Of a DNA stretch of 36,689 bases, positions 9,201-15,989 are shown one piece after another. This stretch comes from Meridianimarinicoccus aquatilis (GTDB taxonomy: Bacteria > Pseudomonadota > Alphaproteobacteria > Rhodobacterales > Rhodobacteraceae). Made by a program: the position numbers and the translations under genes. Location: NCBI RefSeq assembly GCF_004358675.1, contig NZ_SMZO01000034.1:1-36689 (forward strand), given 5' to 3'. The notes beneath the pieces were generated by a model, which made no database searches, was not told where the DNA came from, and was given only the letters and a program-made list of their open reading frames with translations. How positions within the stretch are numbered: the first letter of the stretch is position 1; the number at the start of each line of letters is the position of its first letter.

Positions 9201-10739
9201 ATGACCCTGCGCGCCGCCGTGTTCGATGCCTATGGCACCCTGTTCGACGTTGCGGCGGCGGCCCGCCGCGCTGCTGCCGAACCTGAATTCAAGGCTCTGG
9301 CAGAAACCTGGCCAAAGCTGGCCGCAGACTGGCGCGCCAAGCAGCTGGAATACACATGGCTCCGCGCCGTGTCGGAGACGCACACGGACTTCCGGCAAGT
9401 CACCGAGGATGGTCTGGATTGGGCGCTTGAGGCACAGGGGCTGGACGGCGATCCAGCGCTCAAGGCCCGGCTGATGGCCTTGTACATGGAACTTGATGCT
9501 TATCCTGAAGTGCCCGAAATGCTGCGGACACTGAAAACTCAGGGCCTCAAGGTCGCCATCTTGTCAAATGGCAGCCCCGGCATGTTGCAGGCCGCCATTG
9601 CATCGGCCGGCCTGCAGGATCTGATCGGCACGGTTCTGTCGGTGGAAGATGTGGGCATCTTCAAGCCGTCCGCCAAAGTTTATGATCTGGTGGAGCAAAA
9701 GCTGGGCGTTGCCCGTGATCAGGTGCTGTTCGTCTCCTCTAACGGGTGGGACGCCGGGTGCGCAGCGGGCTATGGCTTTGAAGCGCTCTGGGTGAACCGC
9801 GCCGGCGCACCGGTGGACAGGCTGACAGCTCGCCCCGGCACGATCGCATCGGATTTGACCGGCGTGCCCGATGTCATTGCGGCCCATCCCGCCCCCATCG
9901 ACCCGCCGCAGTATTTCACAGCCTCGGACGGGCTTGAACTGGCGTACCGAGACGAAGGAACCGGCCCCGCCTTGCTCTGCCTGTGCGGCCTGACGCGAAA
10001 CATGGCCGATTTTGACTTCGTGGCGCGCGATTTCGCAGATCAGGCGCGCATTATCCGGCTGGACACGCGCGGGCGCGGCGCTTCGGCATATGACCCGGAT
10101 TATCGAAACTACTCCCTCGCCCGCGAGGCGCAGGATGCGTTGGATCTACTGGATCATCTGGGGCTGGATCAGGCTGCCATTCTGGGTACATCGCGTGGCG
10201 GGCTGATCGCAATGTCACTGGCCGCCACGCACCGGGACCGCCTCTCAGGCGTCTGTTTGAACGATATTGGACCGGAAATCGACGGATCCGGGTTGGGCCA
10301 TATCTTTACGTATCTGGGCGTGGCACCCCGGCAGCGCACACTGGATGACGGCGCCGCGGCGCTGAAAGCCGCGTCCGAGCCGCGCTTTCCCGGCGTCCCG
10401 CTGGATCGGTGGCGGCTCCATGCAGAGCGGATATGGAGACAGACCCCGAATGGCCTTGCCCTGCGGTACGACTGGCGCTTGCGCAATGCTGTGCTGGAGC
10501 AATCGGCCACTGGCGCGGTAGTCGATCTTTGGCCCCTTTTTGATGCGTTTGCAGGACTGCCGCTGGCCTTGATCCGGGGGGCGAACTCCGACCTGCTCAG
10601 CACAGAAACAACCGCAAAGATGCAAGAGAGGCGGCCCGACATGATCGTTGCCGAAGTGCCGGATCGCGGCCATGTGCCATTCCTGGACGAACCCGAAGCA
10701 CAAACTGCGATTTCACAATTCCTTGCCGCATTGAAATGA
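9201..10739 (+). CDS. L-2-haloacid dehalogenase - alpha/beta hydrolase fusion
   Basis: A 512-residue two-domain protein. Residues 1 to about 225 are a type II haloacid dehalogenase of the HAD superfamily. All residues known from L-DEX of Pseudomonas are present: nucleophile Asp9 (FDAYGTLFD), Arg45 within WRAKQLEYTWLR, Ser122 (LSNGS), Lys155 and Tyr161, and SSNGWD with Asn181 and Asp184. Residues about 236-512 are an alpha/beta hydrolase with Ser331 in GTSRGG, an acid in RGANSD and His in RGHVPFLDEP. The serine nucleophile argues for an esterase or C-C hydrolase, not a haloalkane dehalogenase, which uses Asp. GAAGGA seven bases before the ATG at 9201 fixes the start, although the frame is open further upstream. 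The stop overlaps the next start (ATGA). Substrate is unknown. Confidence 0.92.
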   Translation: MTLRAAVFDAYGTLFDVAAAARRAAAEPEFKALAETWPKLAADWRAKQLEYTWLRAVSETHTDFRQVTEDGLDWALEAQGLDGDPALKARLMALYMELDAYPEVPEMLRTLKTQGLKVAILSNGSPGMLQAAIASAGLQDLIGTVLSVEDVGIFKPSAKVYDLVEQKLGVARDQVLFVSSNGWDAGCAAGYGFEALWVNRAGAPVDRLTARPGTIASDLTGVPDVIAAHPAPIDPPQYFTASDGLELAYRDEGTGPALLCLCGLTRNMADFDFVARDFADQARIIRLDTRGRGASAYDPDYRNYSLAREAQDALDLLDHLGLDQAAILGTSRGGLIAMSLAATHRDRLSGVCLNDIGPEIDGSGLGHIFTYLGVAPRQRTLDDGAAALKAASEPRFPGVPLDRWRLHAERIWRQTPNGLALRYDWRLRNAVLEQSATGAVVDLWPLFDAFAGLPLALIRGANSDLLSTETTAKMQERRPDMIVAEVPDRGHVPFLDEPEAQTAISQFLAALK

Positions 10740-11728
10740 CGACACTTTTACAAACCGCGCCCAGTATTGCGATGATTGATGCCGCTGCCGTGCGTGTCGC
10801 GGGGCATGTGCGCCGAACACCATTGCTGCGCACGCCGGCCCTTGATGCGCTTGCGGGACGGCCGGTTCTGATCAAGGCCGAATGCCTGCAGCATACCGGA
10901 TCATTCAAGTATCGCGGGGCGAAGTCGGCCATAACGGCCCTGTGCGAAGCCGGGGATGTGACGGGGGTCGTTGCCTGCTCGTCGGGCAATCATGGTCAGG
11001 GCATCGCGCGCGCCGCCGCCGAAGCGCAGCTGGATGCAGTCATCGTGCTGCCCGCCGATGCGCCCGCCGCCAAGATCGCCGCGATCCGCGCGTATGGGGC
11101 CGAAATCGTGACTTATGATCGCCAGACCGGGGACCGTGACGCACTTGCAGCGCAGATTTGCGCAGACCGGGGATTCCCACTGGTTTTGCCGTTTGACGAC
11201 CCGTTTGTGATCGCAGGGCAAGCTGGCGTTGGGTTGGAATTGGTCAAACAAACCGCCGAGATCGGTGTCGGCAACGCCGATGTGTTGGTGTGTTGCGGCG
11301 GTGGCGGGCTGAGCACCGGAATTGCACTGGCGCTGGAACGCGGCGCGCCCGGCCTACGGGTTCGCACCGTCGAGCCAACGGGTTTCGACGATACGGCCCG
11401 CGCGCTCAGCGGCAATCCAGGCCCAAATGCCCCCGGCGCAAAATCAATCTGCGACGCCATCCTGACCCCTGCCCCCGGCAAGCTCTCGCTGCCGGTGCTG
11501 TCGCGACTGGCCGGAAGCGGACTGACCGTGACCGATGCCGAAACCTTGCGGGCAATGGCACTGGCCTTTGCGCATTTGCGCATTGTGCTGGAACCGGGCG
11601 GCGCTGTTGCGTTGGCCGCCGCGCTTTCAGGTCAACTTGTCGGTACCGGCCCTGTGATCGCCGTGGCAACTGGCGGAAACGTAGACCCGGGAATTTTCCG
11701 CAAGGCCTTGGATTGCCTTGATGATTGA
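10736..11728 (+). CDS. PLP-dependent serine/threonine dehydratase family protein
   Basis: A fold-type II PLP enzyme of 330 residues, like catabolic threonine dehydratase, serine racemase or hydroxyaspartate dehydratase. Lys58 in SFKYRGAKSA is the cofactor lysine; SSGNHGQG and the glycine loop CCGGGGLSTG hold the phosphate. There is no C-terminal ACT domain, so it is not the isoleucine-feedback IlvA form. The reaction is probably beta-elimination from a 3-substituted amino acid to a 2-oxo acid plus ammonia; the natural substrate cannot be read from sequence. The ATG at 10736 overlaps the stop of the dehalogenase fusion by four bases, which implies translational coupling and a shared pathway or regulation. 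Confidence 0.9.
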   Translation: MTTLLQTAPSIAMIDAAAVRVAGHVRRTPLLRTPALDALAGRPVLIKAECLQHTGSFKYRGAKSAITALCEAGDVTGVVACSSGNHGQGIARAAAEAQLDAVIVLPADAPAAKIAAIRAYGAEIVTYDRQTGDRDALAAQICADRGFPLVLPFDDPFVIAGQAGVGLELVKQTAEIGVGNADVLVCCGGGGLSTGIALALERGAPGLRVRTVEPTGFDDTARALSGNPGPNAPGAKSICDAILTPAPGKLSLPVLSRLAGSGLTVTDAETLRAMALAFAHLRIVLEPGGAVALAAALSGQLVGTGPVIAVATGGNVDPGIFRKALDCLDD

Positions 11729-11789
11729 CGCTGCGCCGCAGCAAATCCCTGCAACGATACCACACCACAGACGTCAAATCGGGACTGCA

Positions 11790-11818
11790 TTGTAATTCAG
11801 TCTATAAACGACTAGATT
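11790..11818 (+). promoter_or_regulatory. Candidate sigma-70 promoter for the ArsR regulator
   Basis: TTGTAA (11790-11795) and TAGATT (11813-11818) are separated by 17 bases, each matching four of six consensus positions. The stretch is AT-rich compared with its surroundings and lies about 130 bases before the regulator start. Prediction by eye only. Confidence 0.3.
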
Positions 11819-11944
11819 GCACAAAGGATTTTCTGTGCGCGATACCCCGTCTGCTCCTTCTGTTAGCCGTTACGATGAAGACCACACTGCGACGCAGAAA
11901 AAATCGTTTTCGGGTACCGCGCGACAGCTTAGAGAGTACCGACT

Positions 11945-12304
11945 TTGGAAATAAGTGCACCGCAAACAGACATCACAGACTCGAGCGAAGCGCTTGCGTC
12001 CAACATGCAACGACAGTCTGAAAAGGCCGCGTCGTTCTTGAAAGCTTTGGCCCATGAGGGTCGGCTATTGATACTCTGCCACCTCAGCACTGGTGAAAAA
12101 TCTGTTTCGGAACTGGAGCAGTTTTTGTCGCAACGGCAGGCTGCCGTCAGTCAACAACTTGCTCGCCTTCGCATGGAAGGGCTGGTCAAGTCGCGCCGCG
12201 ACGGCAAGGTCATCTATTATTCTATCAGTGACCCACGGGCCGCCCGGACCATTGGGTTGATGTACGAAATGTTCTGCGCCGAGACCGCAAACCCCGTGTC
12301 TTAG
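11945..12304 (+). CDS. ArsR-family regulator with SqrR/BigR-type cysteine pair
   Basis: A 119-residue winged-helix repressor. The core KALAHEGRLLILCHLS followed by QAAVSQQLARLRMEGLV (recognition helix) and RRDGKVIYYSI (wing) is typical of ArsR/SmtB. It has no metal-binding ELCVCDL motif. Instead it has Cys45 and Cys111, 66 residues apart, the same spacing as Cys41 and Cys107 of SqrR of Rhodobacter capsulatus, which form a polysulfide bridge and release DNA. It therefore probably senses persulfide or thiol stress. The start used is TTG at 11945 behind AGAGAG; an ATG at 12005 would remove 20 non-conserved residues. Sulfide-oxidation genes are not adjacent. G+C of its body looks lower than that of neighbours (29 of 60 in line 12061). 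Confidence 0.88.
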   Translation: MEISAPQTDITDSSEALASNMQRQSEKAASFLKALAHEGRLLILCHLSTGEKSVSELEQFLSQRQAAVSQQLARLRMEGLVKSRRDGKVIYYSISDPRAARTIGLMYEMFCAETANPVS

Positions 12305-12614
12305 GACGGACCACCGCTGGTTCAGTCCGCCTGCGCCATCAGATAAATACTGTAAAAAGACCGGCGCGCACGACGCGCTGTTGTCGTTCGATCACTTCCC
12401 CCCGCGCCAATCTGCATATCGCCAAACGAGCGTTTTCCAAGCCTTTCATCTAAATGCAGAACACCAATGTGGCGTGGCATTTACATGGAAATGGCCGACC
12501 CGTGACCGTTCAACCACGCACGAAGCATTTATCCGGAACAATTTAAGAACATTTAGCCATGCTTTAAGATTCGGCGGTCAGGGTCATCTCATGCCTTCCA
12601 ACCCGGAGCGTCCC
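12305..12614. other. Gene-free stretch before the EAL gene
   Basis: This 310-base stretch between the ArsR regulator and the EAL gene has lower G+C than the coding DNA, especially at 12420-12580. A small stem CGGAC (12307-12311) and GTCCG (12325-12329) follows the regulator but has no T-run. The EAL frame is open back to a TTG at 12381, but the extra 78 codons show no domain and no ribosome-binding site. The EAL promoter is probably in the AT-rich part around 12530-12570. Confidence 0.5.
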
Positions 12615-13391
12615 ATGCGCGCACAAACCACCCCGTCCCACTTGCCAGAACTTGAGATTGCAAAGGCGCTGTCGGAGCGACGTGTTTTGCTCGCTTTTCA
12701 GCCGATTGTCGGCGCTGGCGATCGCGTTGCGTTCCATGAAGCACTGCTGCGCCTGCGTTTGCCTTGTGGGCAACTGCTTGCACCGGGGCAATTTCTGTTG
12801 GGACTGCGGAACCCGACTCTCCGCCGGGCGCTGGACATTCGGGCGCTGTCATTGGGCATTGCCGAGTTGAACGCACATCCCGGCTTGCGTCTGTCGGTGA
12901 ATGTTGATCCCGACTCACTTCACAACCCTGTGTTTCATCGCGAATTGGACATGCAGTTGCGCACGGCCCCTGAGACGGCAGAACGCTTGATCCTTGAACT
13001 GACCGAACGCGCCCCCTTGCCGCCCCTGCCGGTCTTCGCACGCCGACGAGACCGCTGGCGCGAGATGGGTCTCAGTCTTGCCCTTGATGATTTTGGCGCA
13101 GGCTGCACGTCGTTTCGCCATCTGCGGGACTGGCGGTTCGATATTCTGAAAATTGATGGCAGCTTTTCCCGCAACGTGCACAGCGACCCCGACAATCAGG
13201 CCTTGATGCGGGCACTTTGCGGGCTCGCGCAGCATTTTGAGGCATACACCGTGGCCGAGGCCGTAGAAACCGCTGCAGAGGCGCGTTGGCTCACCGCCTG
13301 CGGACTCGACGCCTGTCAGGGCTATCATCTTGGTCGTCCGACCGTTGACCCCGCGTGGCGGCCCAGTGAACCGGCCATAGCAAGCGGTTAA
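12615..13391 (+). CDS. Stand-alone EAL-domain c-di-GMP phosphodiesterase
   Basis: A 258-residue cytoplasmic protein that is almost entirely an EAL domain, predicted to hydrolyse cyclic di-GMP to pGpG and so favour motility over surface attachment. Catalytic and metal-binding positions are kept: Glu42 of HEALLR, Asn in SVNVDP, Glu in LELTE, Asp-Asp in LDDFGAG, Lys in ILKID and Glu in AEAVE, with QGYHLGRP at the end. No GGDEF, PAS, REC or membrane segment is attached, so any signal input must come through expression or partners. GGAG six bases before the ATG at 12615 supports this start; an ATG at 12591 is an alternative. It is followed by the PHB genes after 141 bases. Confidence 0.88.
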   Translation: MRAQTTPSHLPELEIAKALSERRVLLAFQPIVGAGDRVAFHEALLRLRLPCGQLLAPGQFLLGLRNPTLRRALDIRALSLGIAELNAHPGLRLSVNVDPDSLHNPVFHRELDMQLRTAPETAERLILELTERAPLPPLPVFARRRDRWREMGLSLALDDFGAGCTSFRHLRDWRFDILKIDGSFSRNVHSDPDNQALMRALCGLAQHFEAYTVAEAVETAAEARWLTACGLDACQGYHLGRPTVDPAWRPSEPAIASG

Positions 13392-13402
13392 TCATGCGGC
13401 AC

Positions 13403-13427
13403 CGTGTCCCTCTTGGTTAATGGGACA
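13403..13427. repeat. Perfect 7-base inverted repeat after the EAL gene
   Basis: GTGTCCC (13403-13409) and GGGACAC (13421-13427) flank an 11-base spacer just after the EAL stop and about 105 bases before phaA. It could be an operator for phaA or a terminator stem for the EAL transcript; no T-run follows. Confidence 0.5.
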
Positions 13428-13463
13428 CCCTGTCTGTTGCTCCGACGCTCTGCACCGCCTATT

Positions 13464-13504
13464 CCTTCTGCCGAAGGGGTATGCGGTTTAACTGCGCAAC
13501 CCCT
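13464..13504 (+). promoter_or_regulatory. Overlapping hairpins in the phaA leader
   Basis: Two stems overlap. CCTTC (13464-13468) pairs with GAAGG (13473-13477). AGGGGT (13475-13480) plus TGCG (13482-13485) pairs with CGCA (13495-13498) plus ACCCCT (13499-13504), leaving one bulged A at 13481 and a 9-base loop. They share bases 13475-13477 and cannot both form fully. The second ends about 20 bases before the phaA ribosome-binding site. Confidence 0.5.
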
Positions 13505-13532
13505 GCCATGATCACAATGGGAAGGATCAACA

Positions 13533-14708
13533 ATGACGGACGTAGTTATCGCATCGGCAGGACGGACTGCAGTTGGCAGTTTTCTAGGCTCTTTCGCCAA
13601 CACGCCGGCACATGATCTGGGTGCTGCGGTACTTGAAGGCGTTGTTGCCCGCGCTGGGATCGACAAGTCCGAAGTTTCAGAGACAATTCTCGGTCAGGTT
13701 CTGACAGCCGCACAAGGCCAGAACCCAGCCCGTCAGGCGCATATCAACGCCGGCCTGCCACAAGAAGGCGCAGCTTGGGGCATTAACCAGGTTTGCGGCT
13801 CCGGTTTGCGCGCCGTTGCACTTGGCGCTCAGCACATCATGTTGGGTGACGCGTCCATCGTTTGTGCGGGCGGCCAGGAAAACATGTCAATCAGCACCCA
13901 TGCAGCTGCCCTGCGCGCAGGCCAGAAAATGGGCGACATGAAATACGTCGACACGATGATCAAAGATGGTCTTTGGGACGCGTTCAACCAGTACCACATG
14001 GGGCAAACTGCCGAAAACGTTGCTGCAAAATGGCAGATTACCCGTGAAATGCAGGATGAATTTGCAGCCGCAAGCCAGAACAAGGCCGAAGCAGCCCAAA
14101 AGGCCGGCAAATTCGATGACGAGATCATCCCCTTCACAATCAAGACCCGCAAGGGCGAGATCGTGATGGACAAGGACGAGTACATCCGTCACGGCGCGTC
14201 GGTCGAAGGCATGGCCAAATTGCGCCCCGCTTTCATCAAGGACGGCACAGTGACAGCCGGCAACGCATCGGGCCTGAATGACGGCGCGGCGGCAACGTTG
14301 CTGATGCATGCCGACGACGCGGCCAAGCGCGGGATCGAACCACTTGCGCGCATCGTCTCCTACGCGACCGCTGGTCTCGACCCGTCGATCATGGGTGCAG
14401 GCCCGATCTATGCGTCGCGCAAGGCGCTGGACAAAGCCGGTTGGACGATTGCGGATCTGGACCTTGTGGAAGCGAACGAAGCCTTTGCTGCGCAAGCCTG
14501 CGCCGTGAACAAGGAAATGGGTTGGGATCCGGAAATCGTGAACGTGAACGGCGGCGCTATCGCCATCGGTCACCCGATCGGCGCATCCGGCTGCCGTGTT
14601 CTGAATACACTTCTGTTCGAAATGAAGCGTCGCGGTGCCAAGAAAGGTCTCGCCACTCTGTGCATCGGTGGCGGCATGGGCGTTGCCCTGTGCGTCGAGC
14701 GCGACTGA
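13533..14708 (+). CDS. phaA: Acetyl-CoA C-acetyltransferase (beta-ketothiolase)
   Basis: Condenses two acetyl-CoA to acetoacetyl-CoA, the first step of polyhydroxybutyrate synthesis. The 391-residue length is typical of biosynthetic thiolase. Cys88 in [11 protein letters not shown] is the acylated nucleophile, His347 is in GHPIGASG, and Cys377 lies in [16 protein letters not shown] before the ATG at 13533 is a good ribosome-binding site. phaB follows 132 bases later on the same strand, the usual partner order, although phaC is not in the window. The leader contains several inverted repeats that may regulate expression. The same enzyme type also serves fatty-acid or ketone turnover, but the phaB neighbour makes the PHB role most likely. 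Confidence 0.96.
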   Translation: MTDVVIASAGRTAVGSFLGSFANTPAHDLGAAVLEGVVARAGIDKSEVSETILGQVLTAAQGQNPARQAHINAGLPQEGAAWGINQVCGSGLRAVALGAQHIMLGDASIVCAGGQENMSISTHAAALRAGQKMGDMKYVDTMIKDGLWDAFNQYHMGQTAENVAAKWQITREMQDEFAAASQNKAEAAQKAGKFDDEIIPFTIKTRKGEIVMDKDEYIRHGASVEGMAKLRPAFIKDGTVTAGNASGLNDGAAATLLMHADDAAKRGIEPLARIVSYATAGLDPSIMGAGPIYASRKALDKAGWTIADLDLVEANEAFAAQACAVNKEMGWDPEIVNVNGGAIAIGHPIGASGCRVLNTLLFEMKRRGAKKGLATLCIGGGMGVALCVERD

Positions 14709-14716
14709 TTTGCGAA

Positions 14717-14769
14717 GGGCGGGTCAGTCTTGCACTGATCCGCCCCAACGGCGGCCTCTATAAGCCGCC
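14717..14769 (+). promoter_or_regulatory. Two hairpins between phaA and phaB
   Basis: The first stem is 12 base pairs, GGGCGGGTCAGT (14717-14728) with ACTGATCCGCCC (14734-14745), including one G-U pair and a 5-base loop. The second is GGCGGC (14750-14755) with GCCGCC (14764-14769). Neither has a T-run, so they look like mRNA 3'-end stabilisers or partial attenuators more than intrinsic terminators. Confidence 0.55.
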
Positions 14770-14786
14770 ACCACACGGTCAGGACT

Positions 14787-14814
14787 CCTACAGAAAACCT
14801 ACAGGAATCCTACA
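14787..14814 (+). repeat. Three CCTACA repeats at 11-base intervals before phaB
   Basis: CCTACA occurs at 14787-14792, 14798-14803 and 14809-14814, exactly 11 bases apart, ending about 13 bases before the phaB ribosome-binding site. One helical turn spacing puts all copies on the same DNA face. A regulatory site is plausible; the protein is unknown. Confidence 0.6.
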
Positions 14815-14840
14815 CAACTTTTATCAAGGAAGGAGCGCAC

Positions 14841-15566
14841 ATGGGACGTGTTGCACTGGTCACCGGAGGCTCGCGTGGAATCGGCGCGGCGATCTCTAAG
14901 GCATTGGCGGCAGAGGGATATACCGTTGCAGCCACTTATGCTGGCAATGACGAGAAAGCCGCAGCATTCACTGCAGAAACCGGCATCAAGACCTATAAGT
15001 GGGATGTGTCAAGCTACGACGCATGCGCCGCCGGCATCGCATCGGTCGAAGCTGATCTTGGTCCAGTTGAAGTGCTTGTGAACAACGCCGGGATTACCCG
15101 CGACTCGATGTTCCACAAGATGACACCTGAAAAGTGGAACGATGTGATCAACACCAACCTGACCGGTCTGTTCAACATGACCCACCCAGTTTGGAACGGT
15201 ATGCGTGATCGCAAGTTCGGCCGCGTGATCAACATCAGCTCCATCAACGGCCAAAAAGGCCAGATGGGCCAAGCAAACTATTCCGCTGCGAAAGCGGGCG
15301 ATCTGGGCTTCACTAAAGCCTTGGCACAAGAGGGCGCATTCAAAGGCATCACGGTGAATGCGATTTGCCCCGGCTACATCGGCACCGAGATGGTCCGCGC
15401 GATTGATGAGAACGTGCTGAACACAAAAATCATTCCGCAAATCCCGGTTGGACGTCTTGGCGAGCCTGAAGAGATTGCACGCTGCGTTGTGTTCCTTGCA
15501 TCCGATGATGCAGGTTTCATCACTGGCTCCACCATCTCCGCCAACGGCGGGCAGTTCTTCGTCTAG
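14841..15566 (+). CDS. phaB: Acetoacetyl-CoA reductase
   Basis: NADPH-dependent reduction of acetoacetyl-CoA to (R)-3-hydroxybutyryl-CoA, the PHB synthase substrate. The 241-residue short-chain dehydrogenase has the cofactor motif TGGSRGIG (8-15), NNAG (81-84) and the catalytic Ser134, Tyr147 and Lys151 (YSAAK). The neighbouring thiolase and the VTGGSRGIG start distinguish it from FabG, although the two families are close. AAGGAAGGAG before the ATG at 14841 is an unusually strong ribosome-binding site, suggesting high expression. A strong terminator follows 24 bases after the stop, so the phaA-phaB unit ends here. Confidence 0.95.
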   Translation: MGRVALVTGGSRGIGAAISKALAAEGYTVAATYAGNDEKAAAFTAETGIKTYKWDVSSYDACAAGIASVEADLGPVEVLVNNAGITRDSMFHKMTPEKWNDVINTNLTGLFNMTHPVWNGMRDRKFGRVINISSINGQKGQMGQANYSAAKAGDLGFTKALAQEGAFKGITVNAICPGYIGTEMVRAIDENVLNTKIIPQIPVGRLGEPEEIARCVVFLASDDAGFITGSTISANGGQFFV

Positions 15567-15590
15567 AACGGCAGAGCTGATAGAAAACGA

Positions 15591-15615
15591 AACCGGCCTT
15601 TGGGCCGGTTTTTTT
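15591..15615 (+). terminator. Rho-independent terminator of phaB
   Basis: Perfect 8-base stem AACCGGCC (15591-15598) and GGCCGGTT (15603-15610), loop TTTG, and a run of seven T at 15609-15615. A textbook intrinsic terminator on the plus strand. Confidence 0.93.
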
Positions 15616-15631
15616 ATGCGCAGATAGACAG

Positions 15632-15663
15632 AAAAGGGCACGTCAACTGCCGCTGACATGCCC
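15632..15663 (-). terminator. Rho-independent terminator of the DUF465 gene
   Basis: Read on the minus strand: GGGCA-T-GTCA pairs with TGAC-G-TGCCC (plus-strand 15654-15663 and 15636-15645), ten pairs with one U-G wobble and an 8-base loop, then TTTTC. It lies 27 bases after the stop of the small gene and stands back to back with the phaB terminator. Confidence 0.75.
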
Positions 15664-15690
15664 GAATTTAAACAGCAATGTTATCGATGG

Positions 15691-15867
15691 TCAGCCGACT
15701 TGCTGCACGGACAAACGCTCAATCTCTTGCTTGAGCTGGAGTTTCTGCTTCTTGAGATGCGACAGTTGAAGACCGTCGCTCCCCGGACTTCGTTGTGCCT
15801 CTTCGACCTGACAAGACAGGGTTTGATGCTTCCGTCTTAGTTCCTGCAAATGCGCGTTCACTGACAT
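15691..15867 (-). CDS. Small DUF465/YdcH-family protein
   Basis: A 58-residue protein starting MSVNAHLQELRRKHQ and ending with SHLKKQKLQLKQEIERL, the pattern of the DUF465 (YdcH) family common in alphaproteobacteria. It is charged and predicted to be an alpha-helical hairpin or coiled coil; no biochemical function is established. AGAGGAG seven to eight bases before the ATG is a strong ribosome-binding site, and a terminator follows, so this is a real monocistronic gene. The frame lacks the loop length of larger relatives. The upstream DNA holds a pair of 11-base direct repeats. Confidence 0.9.
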   Translation of the reverse strand: MSVNAHLQELRRKHQTLSCQVEEAQRSPGSDGLQLSHLKKQKLQLKQEIERLSVQQVG

Positions 15868-15895
15868 CTATATCTCCTCTGTTGTTGTAGGTTCT

Positions 15896-15954
15896 CACAT
15901 GGCATCACAAAATTACCGCTCTGTCACCAAAAACACATGTGCCCATCACAAAAT
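15896..15954. repeat. Duplicated element upstream of the DUF465 gene
   Basis: CATCACAAAAT occurs at 15903-15913 and 15944-15954, 41 bases apart, about four helical turns. Each copy is preceded by CACATG (15896-15901 and 15934-15939), with spacers of one and four bases. Position upstream of the small gene suggests tandem regulator sites. Confidence 0.6.
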
Positions 15955-15989
15955 CGACATACACGCATAAGTCGAAATCGTCTGGAACC

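Noticed and set aside
11729-12021. A 98-codon frame starting at 11725 before and into the ArsR gene
   Set aside because: It starts at the end of the dehydratase gene, has no ribosome-binding site and overlaps the regulator in another frame; treated as non-coding.
12541-12560. CtrA-like site TTAA-N6-TTAG before the EAL gene
   Set aside because: The spacing is six and the second half is TTAG; the CtrA consensus needs TTAA-N7-TTAA.
12381-12614. N-terminal extension of the EAL protein from TTG at 12381
   Set aside because: No domain, no ribosome-binding site, and lower G+C typical of a promoter region; GGAG before the ATG at 12615 fits better.
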